This document shows positions 42,183 through 51,614 of a DNA stretch of 64,000 nucleotides, in pieces (within the stretch, counting starts at the first letter, position 1; every line of letters starts with the position of its first letter). Location: positions 5,828,001 to 5,892,000 of the forward strand of contig NZ_CP023691.1 of the NCBI RefSeq assembly GCF_008704855.1, read 5' to 3'. The stretch comes from Streptomyces platensis (GTDB taxonomy: Bacteria > Actinomycetota > Actinomycetes > Streptomycetales > Streptomycetaceae). A program made the position numbers and the translations under genes. The notes beneath the pieces were generated by a model, which did no database searches, had not been told where the DNA came from, and saw only the letters and a program-made list of their open reading frames with translations.

Positions 42183-43106
42183 ATGGACTACCAGGCCGTT
42201 CTCGAGGAGGTAGCGGCCCATGCCCGGCCGTACGTGCGACAGGGGCGGGTCGCCGACTACATACCGGCGCTCGAGCGGGTGTCCGCGGACCGTTTCGGGA
42301 TCGCGGTGGCCGACATCCACGGCGAGGTGTACGGGGTGGGCGACTGGGAGGTCCCGTTCTCCGTCCAGTCCATCTCCAAGGCCTTTTCGCTGGCGCTGGT
42401 GATGGCGCAGAGCCACGGCGGGCACGATGACGGCATCTGGCGGCGGGTGGGCCGTGAGCCGTCCGGCACGCCGTTCAATTCGCTGGTCCAGCTGGAGGCG
42501 GAGAACGGCATTCCGCGCAATCCGTTCATCAACGCGGGCGCCCTGGTGGTCACCGACCGGCTCCAGACCCTCACCGGCGACGCCAGCACCTCGATGCTGC
42601 ACTTCCTGCGGGAGGAGAGCGGCAACCCGGACCTCGCCTTCGACCAGTCGGTGGCCGACTCCGAGGCCGAACACGGTGACCGCAATGCCGCCCTGGCGCA
42701 CTTCATGGCGTCCTTCGGCAACCTGGAGAACCCCGTCCCCAGCGTCATCGAGCACTACTTCTGGCAGTGCTCGATCGAGATGAGCTGCCGGGATCTGGCC
42801 GTGGCGGGCGGCTTCCTCGCCCGGCACGGGCTGCGCGCCGACGGCAGCCGGCTGCTGGAGGCCCGCGAGGCCAAGCGGATCAACGCGGTGATGCTGACCT
42901 GCGGGACGTATGACGCGGCCGGGGAGTTCGCCTACCGCGTCGGGCTGCCCGCGAAGAGCGGGGTCGGCGGCGGCATCATCGCGGTCATCCCCGGCCGCTG
43001 CACGCTCTGCGTCTGGAGCCCGGGACTCGACGCCCGCGGCAACTCCGTGGCGGGCGCGGCGGCGCTGGATCACTTCACGACGCTGACCGGGTGGTCCGTT
43101 TTCTGA
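42183..43106 (+). CDS. glsA: glutaminase A
   Basis: 307 aa from the ATG at 42183 (a GTG 9 bp earlier is possible). Serine-dependent beta-lactamase-like family: SVQSISKAFSLAL (S-x2-K), NPFINAGALVV, ENGIPRNP, and GLPAKSGVGGGI near the end. Hydrolyses glutamine to glutamate and ammonia. Follows the AraC regulator closely. Confidence 0.94.
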   Translation: MDYQAVLEEVAAHARPYVRQGRVADYIPALERVSADRFGIAVADIHGEVYGVGDWEVPFSVQSISKAFSLALVMAQSHGGHDDGIWRRVGREPSGTPFNSLVQLEAENGIPRNPFINAGALVVTDRLQTLTGDASTSMLHFLREESGNPDLAFDQSVADSEAEHGDRNAALAHFMASFGNLENPVPSVIEHYFWQCSIEMSCRDLAVAGGFLARHGLRADGSRLLEAREAKRINAVMLTCGTYDAAGEFAYRVGLPAKSGVGGGIIAVIPGRCTLCVWSPGLDARGNSVAGAAALDHFTTLTGWSVF

Positions 43107-43215
43107 CCTGCGGGTTCGCGTGCTGACCCGGATCGCGAGGGCCCGCCCCCGCGGCCCGGCTGCCGTTGTGGCCTCCGAACCGCTGGCGCATCGTGGGCGT
43201 AGGAGGTGCACCGCC

Positions 43216-43449
43216 ATGGAGCACGAGATGCGCGCTGAGTACGAGGAAGGCGTTCTGCCGCATGCGGACACGCCGGTGAAGATCTGGCACATGGTGCGGC
43301 TGGACGGCACCACGGCGATGTGCGGACGGGAACTGGCCCCGGCAGCCGCCACCCAGACGGCCGAGGTCTGGGGTACGCCCCAGGGGGAGCCGTTCTGCCA
43401 CAGCTGCGGCGCGATGTACCTGCGCGAGCACCCCGGGGACATCGGCTAG
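43216..43449 (+). CDS. small Cys/His protein, 77 aa
   Basis: ATG preceded by a perfect AGGAGGTG. Contains KIWHMVRLDGTTAMCG and FCHSCGAMYLREHPG, giving H/C ligands for a possible zinc site (H...C...C-x2-C). Unknown function; conserved in Streptomyces as far as I recall. Confidence 0.8.
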   Translation: MEHEMRAEYEEGVLPHADTPVKIWHMVRLDGTTAMCGRELAPAAATQTAEVWGTPQGEPFCHSCGAMYLREHPGDIG

Positions 43450-43462
43450 GCGCACCTGCCCC

Positions 43463-43897
43463 TTAGGGCAGCGGGGCGAACAGATCGACCCCGTGGCCGT
43501 CCGGGTCCTGTACGACGGCGTAGCGGTGCCCCCAGAAGGCGTCCCATGGCGGCATCTCGCCTGTGTAGCCGGCGTCGGTGAGTTCCGCGTAGAGCTTGTC
43601 CACCTCGGCGGGGCCGGTGCACTCGAAGGCCAGCCCGGTGGGGGTGCCGCCCTGGGGCGGGGTCCAGTCCGGGTTGATGGCGCGTGCGGTCTCGTGGGAG
43701 TCCCACATCAGCCGCAGCCCTCCGGGGAGCGGCGCTTCGGCGTGCGGGGCGGTGTCCGCGTCGGCGGGGATGTCCAGGCCGAGGCGGCGGTAGAAGGCCA
43801 GGGCGGCGGGCATGTCGGCGACGACCATGCCGATGGCCGCGAACCGCGGGGCGGAGGGGGTGGCGGGGGACGGGGATGCGGAAGGTGAAGTGGTCAT
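43463..43897 (-). CDS. VOC/glyoxalase-fold protein
   Basis: 144 aa from the ATG at 43897. Two beta-alpha-beta-beta-beta modules: FAAIGMVVADMPAALAFYRR and TGLAFECTGPAEVDKLYAEL, ending AVVQDPDGHGVDLFAP with the terminal metal Asp/Glu region. Substrate unknown. A low-complexity Ser/Pro/Ala N-terminus precedes the fold. Confidence 0.88.
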   Translation of the reverse strand: MTTSPSASPSPATPSAPRFAAIGMVVADMPAALAFYRRLGLDIPADADTAPHAEAPLPGGLRLMWDSHETARAINPDWTPPQGGTPTGLAFECTGPAEVDKLYAELTDAGYTGEMPPWDAFWGHRYAVVQDPDGHGVDLFAPLP

Positions 43898-44015
43898 ACG
43901 GCGAGCGTAGGCAGGCCGCCGGGGCGCGTCTTGAACGAATCGGACGCGGGGGCGGCCCGCCACACGGATGGACGCGGAGCCGGCCCCTCATGGACAGGCG
44001 CGGGGCCGTTCCGGC

Positions 44016-44954
44016 TCACGGGCAGTGGATGACCTGGCCCGCGTACGAGAGGTTGCCGCCGAAGGCGAACAGCAGGACCGGGGCGCCGGAGGGGATCTCG
44101 CGCCGTTCGACCAGCTTGGACAGGGCGAGCGGGACGGAGGCCGCGGAGGTGTTGCCGGAGTCGACGACGTCCTTGGCGACCACCGCGTTGACCGCGCCGA
44201 TCCGCGCCGCGACCGGCTCGATGATCCGCAGGTTGGCCTGGTGCAGCACCACACCGGCGAGATCGGCGGGGGTGATCCCGGAGCGTTCGCAGACCTTGCG
44301 GGCGATGGCCGGCAGCTGGGTCGTGGCCCAGCGGTAGACGGTCTGGCCCTCCTGGGCGAACCGGGCCGGCTCGCCCTCGATACGGACCGCGGCGCCCATC
44401 TCCGGCACCGAGCCCCACAGCACCGGGCCGATCCCCGGCTCCGGCGAGGCGCTGACGACCGCGGCGCCCGCGCCGTCGCCGACCAGGACGCAGGTCGAGC
44501 GGTCCGTCCAGTCGACCACGTCGGTGAACTTCTCGGCCCCGATGACCAGGGCATGGGTCGCCGAACCGGCCCGGATGGCGTGGTCGGCGGTGGCCAGCGC
44601 ATGGGTGAAGCCGGAGCAGACGACGTTCAGGTCCATGGTGGCGGGGGCGGTCAGGCCGAGCCGGGCGGCGACCCGGGCCGCGGCGTTCGGGCTGCGGTCG
44701 TGGGCCGTGCAGGTGGCGACCAGCACCAGGTCGATGTCCTGCGGAGCCAGGCCACTGGCGGCCAGGGCCTTGGCCGCGGCGGCGGCCGCCATCGAGTCCA
44801 CGGTCTCGTCCGGGGCGGCGACATGGCGGGTACGGATACCGACCCGGCTGCGGATCCAGGCGTCGTCGGTGTCGACGATCTTGGCGAGGTCGTCGTTGGT
44901 GAGCACGCCGGAGGGCTGGTAATGGCCGAGGGCCAGGACGCGTGACCCGGTCAT
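44016..44954 (-). CDS. 3-oxoacyl-ACP synthase III (FabH-like)
   Basis: 312 aa. Catalytic triad: Cys in DLNVVCSGFTHAL, His in VVLHQANLRII and Asn in DSGNTSAASVPLAL. N-terminal MTGSRVLALGHYQPSGVLTN is the family hallmark. It condenses an acyl-CoA with malonyl-ACP. No fab or polyketide genes lie nearby, so it is a stand-alone paralogue rather than the main fatty-acid initiator; it may serve a side pathway. Confidence 0.92.
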   Translation of the reverse strand: MTGSRVLALGHYQPSGVLTNDDLAKIVDTDDAWIRSRVGIRTRHVAAPDETVDSMAAAAAAKALAASGLAPQDIDLVLVATCTAHDRSPNAAARVAARLGLTAPATMDLNVVCSGFTHALATADHAIRAGSATHALVIGAEKFTDVVDWTDRSTCVLVGDGAGAAVVSASPEPGIGPVLWGSVPEMGAAVRIEGEPARFAQEGQTVYRWATTQLPAIARKVCERSGITPADLAGVVLHQANLRIIEPVAARIGAVNAVVAKDVVDSGNTSAASVPLALSKLVERREIPSGAPVLLFAFGGNLSYAGQVIHCP

Positions 44955-45135
44955 GAGTTCCCCTGTACGTGGGTGGTCGGTTCGCCCACCAGTCTCACCC
45001 CTCGGTGCCGCCCGGCGGCTGCGTGAACTGCCAATGTTCCGTAGCCAGAACTGGAGACAGTTGTCAGAACCGGGGCGGAGCCCCCGCCACGACGCCGCCC
45101 GGCCCCGGCCCCGTCACGGCTTCACCCGGCCCCCC

Positions 45136-47403
45136 TCACGACAGCGCCCGGAAGCGCCGCAGTCGCAGGCTGTTGCCGACGACGAAGACCGAGGAGAAGG
45201 CCATGGCGGCGCCGGCGATCATCGGGTTGAGCAGGCCGGCCGCGGCCAGCGGCAGCGCCGCGACGTTGTAGCCGAAGGCCCAGAAGAGGTTGGTGCGGAT
45301 GGTGCCGAGTGTCGCCCGGGCCAGCCGGATGGCGTCCGCGGCGGCGCGCAGATCGCCCCGTACGAGGGTGAGGTCACCGGCCTCGATCGCGGCGTCCGTG
45401 CCGGTGCCCATCGCCAGTCCCAGGTCGGCGCGGGCCAGTGCGGCCGCGTCGTTGACGCCGTCGCCGACCATGGCGACCGAGCGGCCCTCGGACTGGAGCC
45501 GGGCGACGACCGCGACCTTGTCCTCGGGGAGCACCTCGGCGATCACTTCGTCGATCCCGACCTCGGCGGCCACCGATTTGGCGACGGCCTCGTGGTCGCC
45601 GGTGAGCAGGACCGGGGTCAGTCCCAGGGCGCGCAGCCGGCGCACCGCTTCGGCGCTGGTGGGCTTGACCGCGTCGGACACGACCAGCACCGCGCGCGCC
45701 GCGCCGTCCCAGCCGACGGTGACCGCGGTCCGGCCCGCCGCCTCGGCCGCGGCCTTGGCGGCCGTCAGCTCCGGCGGGAGGAACTGGCTCCACCGGTGCA
45801 GCAGCTGCTCGCGGCCCACCAGGACGGCATGGCCGTCGACCACGCCCTGGACGCCCAGGCCCGGGACGTTCACGAAGTCCTCCGGGGCGGGCAGGGTGGC
45901 GCCCCGGGCCTCGGCCCCGGTGGCGACGGCGCGGGCGATGGGGTGCTCGGAGGCGTGTTCCAGTGCGCCGGCCAGCCGCAGCACCTCCGGCTCCGTCTCG
46001 CCCTCGGCGAGATGGACCCCGGTCAGCGTCATCACTCCGGTGGTGACCGTGCCGGTCTTGTCCAGGACGACGGTGTCCACCCGACGGGTCGACTCCAGCA
46101 CCTCCGGGCCCTTGAGCAGGATGCCGAGCTGGGCGCCGCGTCCGGTGCCGACCATCAGCGCGGTCGGCGTGGCCAGCCCCAGGGCGCACGGGCAGGCGAT
46201 GATCAGGACGGCGACGGCCGCGGTGAAGGCGGCCACCGCGCCGTGGCCGGTGGCGAGCCAGTAGCCGAGGGTGCCCAGGGCGAGCGCGATCACGAGCGGG
46301 ACGAAGACCGCGGAGATCCGGTCGGCCAGCCGCTGCGCCGCGGCCTTCCCGTTCTGGGCGTCCTCGACCAGCCGTGCCATACGGGCGAGCTGGGTGTCGG
46401 CGCCGACCCGGGTGGCCTCGACGACCAGCCGGCCGCCCGCGTTGACGGTGGCGCCGGTGACGCCGTCGCCGGGGGAGACCTCGACGGGGACGGACTCGCC
46501 GGTGAGCATCGAGGCGTCGACGGCGGAGGCGCCCTCCACGACCGTCCCGTCGGTGGCGATCTTCTCGCCGGGCCGTACGACGAAGCGGTCGCCGACGTGC
46601 AACGCGCCGACGGGGACGCGGACTTCCCGGCCGTCGCGCAGCACGGCGACGTCCTTGGCGCCCAGCTCCAGCAGCGCCCGCAGCGCAGCGCCCGCCTTGC
46701 GCTTCGCGCGCGCCTCGAAGGAGCGGCCGGCCAGGATGAAGGTGGTGACTCCGGCCGCGGCCTCCAGATAGATCGCGCCGCTGCCGTCGGTACGGGCGAG
46801 GGTCAGCTCGAAGGGGTGCGTCATACCCGGCATGCCCGCCGTGCCGAAGAACAGCGCCCACAGCGACCAGCCCAGGGCCGCGAGGGTGCCCATCGAGATG
46901 AGGGTGTCCATCGTGGCGGCGCCGTGCCGCAGGTTCGTCCAGGCGGCTCGGTGGAACGGCCAGGCGCCGTACGCGACCACCGGGGCGGCCAGGGTCAGCG
47001 AGAGCCACTGCCAGTTGGTGAACTGAAGGGGCGGCACCATCGCCATCAGCACCACCGGGACGGTCAGGACGAGGGAGATCAGCAGCCGCCGGCGCAGCGC
47101 GGCGAGCGCCGCGCCGTCCCGGTCGTCGGCCGCGTCCCCGGCGTCGCTGCCGGAGGGTTCGGCGGCCGGCGGCTCCGGGACCGTTGCGGTGTAGCCGGTC
47201 CGCTCCACGGTGGCGATCAGGTCGGCGGCCGCGACGGTGCTGCCCTCCGCGACCGTCACCTGCGCCTTCTCGGTGGCGTAGTTGACGGTGGCGGTGACCC
47301 CTTCCATGCGGTTGAGCTTCTTCTCGATGCGGGCGGCGCACGAGGCGCAGGTCATCCCGCCGATCTCCAACTCGACGCCGTGGGCTCCGATCGCGGTGGT
47401 CAT
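45136..47403 (-). CDS. copA: copper-exporting P1B-type ATPase
   Basis: 755 aa. N-terminal HMA domain with GMTCASC (residues about 16-22); CPCALGLATP (metal-transport CPC in the sixth core helix), TGES phosphatase motif (LTGESVPVEV), DKTGTVTTG (phosphorylated Asp), ASEHPIARAV (HP) and GDGVNDAAAL. Exports Cu(I). A CsoR-like palindrome lies 47 bp upstream. No copper chaperone gene adjacent. Confidence 0.95.
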   Translation of the reverse strand: MTTAIGAHGVELEIGGMTCASCAARIEKKLNRMEGVTATVNYATEKAQVTVAEGSTVAAADLIATVERTGYTATVPEPPAAEPSGSDAGDAADDRDGAALAALRRRLLISLVLTVPVVLMAMVPPLQFTNWQWLSLTLAAPVVAYGAWPFHRAAWTNLRHGAATMDTLISMGTLAALGWSLWALFFGTAGMPGMTHPFELTLARTDGSGAIYLEAAAGVTTFILAGRSFEARAKRKAGAALRALLELGAKDVAVLRDGREVRVPVGALHVGDRFVVRPGEKIATDGTVVEGASAVDASMLTGESVPVEVSPGDGVTGATVNAGGRLVVEATRVGADTQLARMARLVEDAQNGKAAAQRLADRISAVFVPLVIALALGTLGYWLATGHGAVAAFTAAVAVLIIACPCALGLATPTALMVGTGRGAQLGILLKGPEVLESTRRVDTVVLDKTGTVTTGVMTLTGVHLAEGETEPEVLRLAGALEHASEHPIARAVATGAEARGATLPAPEDFVNVPGLGVQGVVDGHAVLVGREQLLHRWSQFLPPELTAAKAAAEAAGRTAVTVGWDGAARAVLVVSDAVKPTSAEAVRRLRALGLTPVLLTGDHEAVAKSVAAEVGIDEVIAEVLPEDKVAVVARLQSEGRSVAMVGDGVNDAAALARADLGLAMGTGTDAAIEAGDLTLVRGDLRAAADAIRLARATLGTIRTNLFWAFGYNVAALPLAAAGLLNPMIAGAAMAFSSVFVVGNSLRLRRFRALS

Positions 47404-47450
47404 ACCTGCTCCTCGGTCTGCTGCCAGTGCCTGTCTCCGAGGTCAACCAT

Positions 47451-47467
47451 ATACCCCCCTAGGGTAT
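47451..47467. promoter_or_regulatory. CsoR-like operator upstream of copA
   Basis: ATACCC-CCCTA-GGGTAT, a perfect 6-bp inverted repeat around a C-rich centre, as in CsoR boxes. No csoR gene is in the window, so the regulator would act from elsewhere. Confidence 0.65.
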
Positions 47468-47503
47468 TCCCGAGCGGGGTTACGTTGTCACGGCGCGACG
47501 GCG

Positions 47504-48484
47504 TCACGGCGTCGCGCCCTCGTCCTCGCCCGCCGCCCGCTGCGCCCGGCCGCCCATCGCCCGCAGATACGCGACCAGCTCCGGCGGTTCGTGCACGGTG
47601 AACTCGTGTCCCAGCAGGGCCAGCCGGACCGCCAGCCACTCCAGCGCCTCGGGGTTGCTGTGCCAGCGGCAGGACGCCTCGTCGACCGGTTCGAGCGCGC
47701 CCAGCGCCGGGCCGCCCAGCCGGGCGGCCACCTCCGCGGCCGGTGCGTACACGGTCGCCACCGCCCGGTAGGTCGTGGCCGCCCCCTGCATCCGCTCCCG
47801 TACATAGGTGGCCGCGTCGGCGGCCGGCAGGGTGCGCGGCGGGGTCCGGACGCCGGTGGGGAACGGCTCGCTCAGCCGGTCCACCCGGAAGATCCGCCAG
47901 TCCTCGCGGTCGTTGTCGTACGCCACGAGGTACCAGCGGCGCCCCGCCGCGACCAGGCGGTGCGGCTCCACCAGGCGCTTGCTGCGGGTGCCGGCCCCGG
48001 CCCGGTAGCGGAAGCGCAGCCGCTCATGGTTGGTGATCGCCGCGGCGAGCACCGTCAGATGCTCCGGGTCGACGGTCGGGTGGTCACCGGACGGCAGCGC
48101 CACGGTGGCCGTGCCGAGCGTGCCCACCCGCCGCCGCAGCCGGGCCGGCAGCACCTGCTCCAGTTTGGCGAGCGCCCGTACGGACGCCTCCTCGATGCCC
48201 TCGATGGTGTGCCCGGCGGCCGAGCGCAGTCCGACCGCGATGGCCACCGCCTCGTCGTCGTCCAGCAGCAGCGGCGGCATCGCGGCGCCCGCCGCGAGTC
48301 GGTAGCCGCCCTCCGCGCCCATCGTGGCGTGTACGGGATAGCCCAGCTCGCGCAGCCGGTCGATATCGCGGCGGATCGTCCGGGTGGTGACCCGCAGCCG
48401 CCCGGCCAGCTCACTGCCGGGCCATTCGCGCGGGGTCTGCAACAGGGACAGCAGATTCAGCAGTCGCGCCGATGTCTCACTCAT
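47504..48484 (-). CDS. WYL-domain HTH regulator (YafY/DeoR-like)
   Basis: 326 aa. N-terminal winged HTH (LAGRLRVTTRTIRRDIDRLR), then the WYL domain (RLVAAGRRWYLVAYDNDREDWRIFRVDRL) and the WCX C-terminal part. WYL domains are thought to bind nucleic acid or nucleotide ligands. Divergent from the MFS exporter with a shared palindromic operator, so it probably controls that gene. Confidence 0.9.
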   Translation of the reverse strand: MSETSARLLNLLSLLQTPREWPGSELAGRLRVTTRTIRRDIDRLRELGYPVHATMGAEGGYRLAAGAAMPPLLLDDDEAVAIAVGLRSAAGHTIEGIEEASVRALAKLEQVLPARLRRRVGTLGTATVALPSGDHPTVDPEHLTVLAAAITNHERLRFRYRAGAGTRSKRLVEPHRLVAAGRRWYLVAYDNDREDWRIFRVDRLSEPFPTGVRTPPRTLPAADAATYVRERMQGAATTYRAVATVYAPAAEVAARLGGPALGALEPVDEASCRWHSNPEALEWLAVRLALLGHEFTVHEPPELVAYLRAMGGRAQRAAGEDEGATP

Positions 48485-48507
48485 GCGACCGATGATGGCG
48501 CTCCCAG

Positions 48508-48526
48508 TAGGACCGGGACTGTCCTA
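48508..48526. promoter_or_regulatory. palindromic operator between the WYL regulator and MFS exporter
   Basis: TAGGAC-N7-GTCCTA, a perfect 6-bp inverted repeat in the divergent promoter region, 24 bp from the regulator start. Confidence 0.65.
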
Positions 48527-48634
48527 TATCGCGCCTAGTGTCAAAGACGGACCTCGACGCCCCGGCCGGCCACCGCCCGGCGGCACGTGCGTCGCCTTCT
48601 CTTCCTTCCGCACCGCTCCCCCTGGAGAACGCCC

Positions 48635-50215
48635 ATGCCCACGACCGTGCCCGCGGCCCCCGATGCGGCCGTCCCGGCCCCCGCGCCGGCCGCCCGCAGA
48701 CGCTGGATAGCGCTCGCCGTCCTGCTGACCGCGAGCTTCATGGACCTGGTCGACGCGACCATCGTCAATATCGCCGTCCCGAGCATCCAGCGGGACCTCG
48801 GCGCGGGCTTCAGCGCCGTCCAGTGGGTCACCGCCGGGTACGCCCTCGCCTTCGCCCTCGGCCTGATCACCGGCGGCCGGCTCGGCGACATCTACGGCCG
48901 CAAGAAGCTGTTCCTGCTCGGTATGGGCGGCTTCACCCTCGCCTCCGCGCTGTGCGGCGTCGCGGCGGGCCCCGGGATGCTGATCGGCGCCCGGGTGCTC
49001 CAGGGCGCGATGGCCGCGCTGATGGTGCCGCAGGTGCTGGCGATCATCCACGTCAGCTTCCCGGCGGGCGAACGCGGCAAGGTCTTCGGGATGTTCGGCG
49101 CGGTGGTCGGACTCGGCGCGGTCTGCGGCCCGCTGATCGGCGCCCTGCTCACCGAGGGTGATCTGCTTGGACTGGAGTGGCGCCCGATCTTCCTGATCAA
49201 TCTGCCGGTCGGGATCGCCGGCATCCTCCTCGGCCGCCGCTTCCTGACCGAGTCCCGGGCCCCGCGCGCCCTGCGCGTCGACCTCGTCGGCACCGCGCTG
49301 GCCACCGTGGGCCTGCTGATGCTGCTCTATCCGCTCACCCAGGGACGCGAGTCCGGCTGGCCGTGGTGGGGCTTTGTGTCGATGGCCGCGAGCCCGCTCG
49401 TCCTGGCGTTCTTCGTCCGCTACGAGCGGATCAAGGCCCGCAGGGACGGCTCACCGCTCGTCGAGCTCTCGCTCTTCCGGGTGCGGACCTTCGCGGCGGG
49501 CGCGGGCGTCCAGCTGACCTTCGGCGTCGTCAGCGGTCTGTTCTTCCTGGTATGGACGCTCCATATGCAACTGGGGCTGGGCTGGGGCCCGTTGCACGCC
49601 GGGCTGACCGGGGTGCCGTTCTCGCTCGCCTGCTCCGCGGCGGCCGGGATGTCCGTACAGAAGCTGGTGCCGCGGTTCGGCCGCGCGGTGCTCCAGGCCG
49701 GCGCGCTGACCATGCTCTGCGGTGCGCTGCTCTACCTCTGGGAGGCCGGGCACTACGGCACCGCCCTGGAGTCCTGGCAGATGGCACCGGCGATGCTGCT
49801 GATGGGGGCCGGGATGGGCCTGATCGTCGCCCCGATCACCGACGCGGCGATCTCCGAGGTCCCGGCCGAGCACTCCGGCTCCGCCTCCGGCATCTTCAAC
49901 ACCACCGGCCAGTTGGGCATGGCGCTCGGTCTCGGCCTGTCGTCGGTGGCCTTCTTCGGCGTCGTCGGCGGTACGGGGGAGGCGCACGGCGCGGCGGCAG
50001 CGGCCCTCGCCCCCTCCTTCGTCGACGCGACGACCCACGCCCTGTGGTGGATCTCCGGCGGCCTGGTCCTCATCTTCGGCCTGCTGTTCCTGCTGCCGCG
50101 CCGGGCGCCCGCGGCGGCCGCGGTGCCTGCGGTGCCCGGTGACCAGGACGCACCGGAGCGGACGGACCGGGAGGCCGCGCAGGCGGAGGAGCACCGGCCC
50201 GCCCTGGTGTCCTGA
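48635..50215 (+). CDS. MFS multidrug exporter, DHA2 (14-TM) family
   Basis: 526 aa from the ATG at 48635 (GGAG 8 nt upstream). About 14 membrane segments; motif A GGRLGDIYGRKKLF, motif D1 FMDLVDATIVNIAVPSI and motif C GAVVGLGAVCGPLIG are all typical of EmrB/QacA-type drug:H+ antiporters. Regulated by the divergent WYL protein. Substrate unknown. Confidence 0.93.
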   Translation: MPTTVPAAPDAAVPAPAPAARRRWIALAVLLTASFMDLVDATIVNIAVPSIQRDLGAGFSAVQWVTAGYALAFALGLITGGRLGDIYGRKKLFLLGMGGFTLASALCGVAAGPGMLIGARVLQGAMAALMVPQVLAIIHVSFPAGERGKVFGMFGAVVGLGAVCGPLIGALLTEGDLLGLEWRPIFLINLPVGIAGILLGRRFLTESRAPRALRVDLVGTALATVGLLMLLYPLTQGRESGWPWWGFVSMAASPLVLAFFVRYERIKARRDGSPLVELSLFRVRTFAAGAGVQLTFGVVSGLFFLVWTLHMQLGLGWGPLHAGLTGVPFSLACSAAAGMSVQKLVPRFGRAVLQAGALTMLCGALLYLWEAGHYGTALESWQMAPAMLLMGAGMGLIVAPITDAAISEVPAEHSGSASGIFNTTGQLGMALGLGLSSVAFFGVVGGTGEAHGAAAAALAPSFVDATTHALWWISGGLVLIFGLLFLLPRRAPAAAAVPAVPGDQDAPERTDREAAQAEEHRPALVS

Positions 50216-50331
50216 CCGAACCGCCCCCGCACCGGGGCCGGTGGCCCCACAGTGGAACGGCCCCACACGTCTGCCGGCCGCCCCGCACCCCGCCCGGACC
50301 CGACGCACCATCGAGCCGAGGAGACCCAGCC

Positions 50332-51492
50332 GTGCCGAGCAGAACCTTCACCTGGAACGAGGTCAGCGCCCGCCGCCTGGAGCGCTCCGGGCTCGCCGGG
50401 AAGCCCCTGGCGCAGGACCCCGCGGAGATCGCCGCCGCACTGTGCGGGGCCCATGCCCAGGTGCTGTCCGCGGCGGAGCTCTCGCTCATGCTGCGGACGG
50501 ACCACGGCACCCGTACCGCCGTGCAGGATGCCCTGTGGACCGACCGCAGCCTGGTCAAGACGTACGGTCCGCGCGGCACGGTGCATCTGCTGCCCGCCGC
50601 CGAGCTGCCGATGTGGACCGGTGCGCTGGCGGCCGTACCGGTGGGCAGCAGCCCGTTCGCCCCGGACGTCCAGCTCACGCCCGGACAGACCGAGCAGGTG
50701 CTGGCGGCGATCGAGGACGCGCTGGCCGACGCCGAGCTGACCGTCGACGAACTGAGCGAGGCCGTGGTGGCCGCCACCGGGTCCTGGGCCGGTGACCTGG
50801 TGATGCCCGCCTTCCAGGGGAAGTGGCCGCGCTGGCGGCAGGTGATGCACCGGGCCGGCCAGTACGGCGCCCTCTGCTTCGGCCCCAACCGGGGCCGCAA
50901 GGTCACCTACACCAGTCCGCGGCGCGCGCTGCCCGGTTTCCGCCCGGCGGACGGCCCGGCCGCCCTCACCGCCCTCGTACGGCGCTATCTGTACGCGTAC
51001 GGCCCGGCCACCCCGCAGGACTTCGCAACCTGGATCGGCGCCCCGTCCGGCTGGACGGCCCGGCTCTTCGCCTCCCTGGCCGGCGAACTGGAGCAGGTCG
51101 ATTTCGCGGGCTCGCCCGCCTGGATCCTGGCCGGCGACACGGAGGCGCCCGCCGCGGAACCCTCCGGTGTCCGGCTGCTGCCCTATTTCGACGCCTATGG
51201 CATCGCCTGCCGGCCCCGCGATCTGCTCTTCCCCGGCCGGGCGGCGCAGCGGGCGCTGGCCGGGCGGCAGGCCGGGAACTTCCCCGTGCTGCTGATCGAC
51301 GGAACGGTCGCCGGTGTCTGGCACCAGCGCCGCTCCGGCCGCCGGATGATTCAGCTCACGGTCGAGCCGCTGACCCCGCTGACCGCCCGGCAGCGGCGCG
51401 CCCTGGACGACCGGGTGCAGCGCGTCGGCGAAATCCTCCAGGGCACCGCGGAGTTGACGATCGGGACGGTGAGCGTGGGGCCGCACGCTTAG
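50332..51492 (+). CDS. AlkZ-like winged-helix DNA glycosylase family protein (HTH_42)
   Basis: 386 aa, the usual size of this family. It has three winged-helix modules and a C-terminal beta domain. The catalytic QxQ of AlkZ lies in a segment that here reads CGAHAQVLSAAEL, i.e. H41-A-Q43, so the first Gln is His. RGTVHLLP and LPYFDAYG follow as in the family. AlkZ relatives unhook or remove alkylated bases; whether this H-x-Q version cuts, and which adduct, is unknown. Transcribed away from the MFS gene in the same direction. Confidence 0.82.
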   Translation: MPSRTFTWNEVSARRLERSGLAGKPLAQDPAEIAAALCGAHAQVLSAAELSLMLRTDHGTRTAVQDALWTDRSLVKTYGPRGTVHLLPAAELPMWTGALAAVPVGSSPFAPDVQLTPGQTEQVLAAIEDALADAELTVDELSEAVVAATGSWAGDLVMPAFQGKWPRWRQVMHRAGQYGALCFGPNRGRKVTYTSPRRALPGFRPADGPAALTALVRRYLYAYGPATPQDFATWIGAPSGWTARLFASLAGELEQVDFAGSPAWILAGDTEAPAAEPSGVRLLPYFDAYGIACRPRDLLFPGRAAQRALAGRQAGNFPVLLIDGTVAGVWHQRRSGRRMIQLTVEPLTPLTARQRRALDDRVQRVGEILQGTAELTIGTVSVGPHA

Positions 51493-51614
51493 GGCGCACG
51501 CCGCCGGGGACCCCGGAGTGCGCCGTGTGACCCAGGGGCCCCGCCCCGCCCCGCTGCGTAAAAACGGCCGCTTTGCCGTACCGCTCGCGGCCTCCGGCTT
51601 GCCATACTGGCCGG

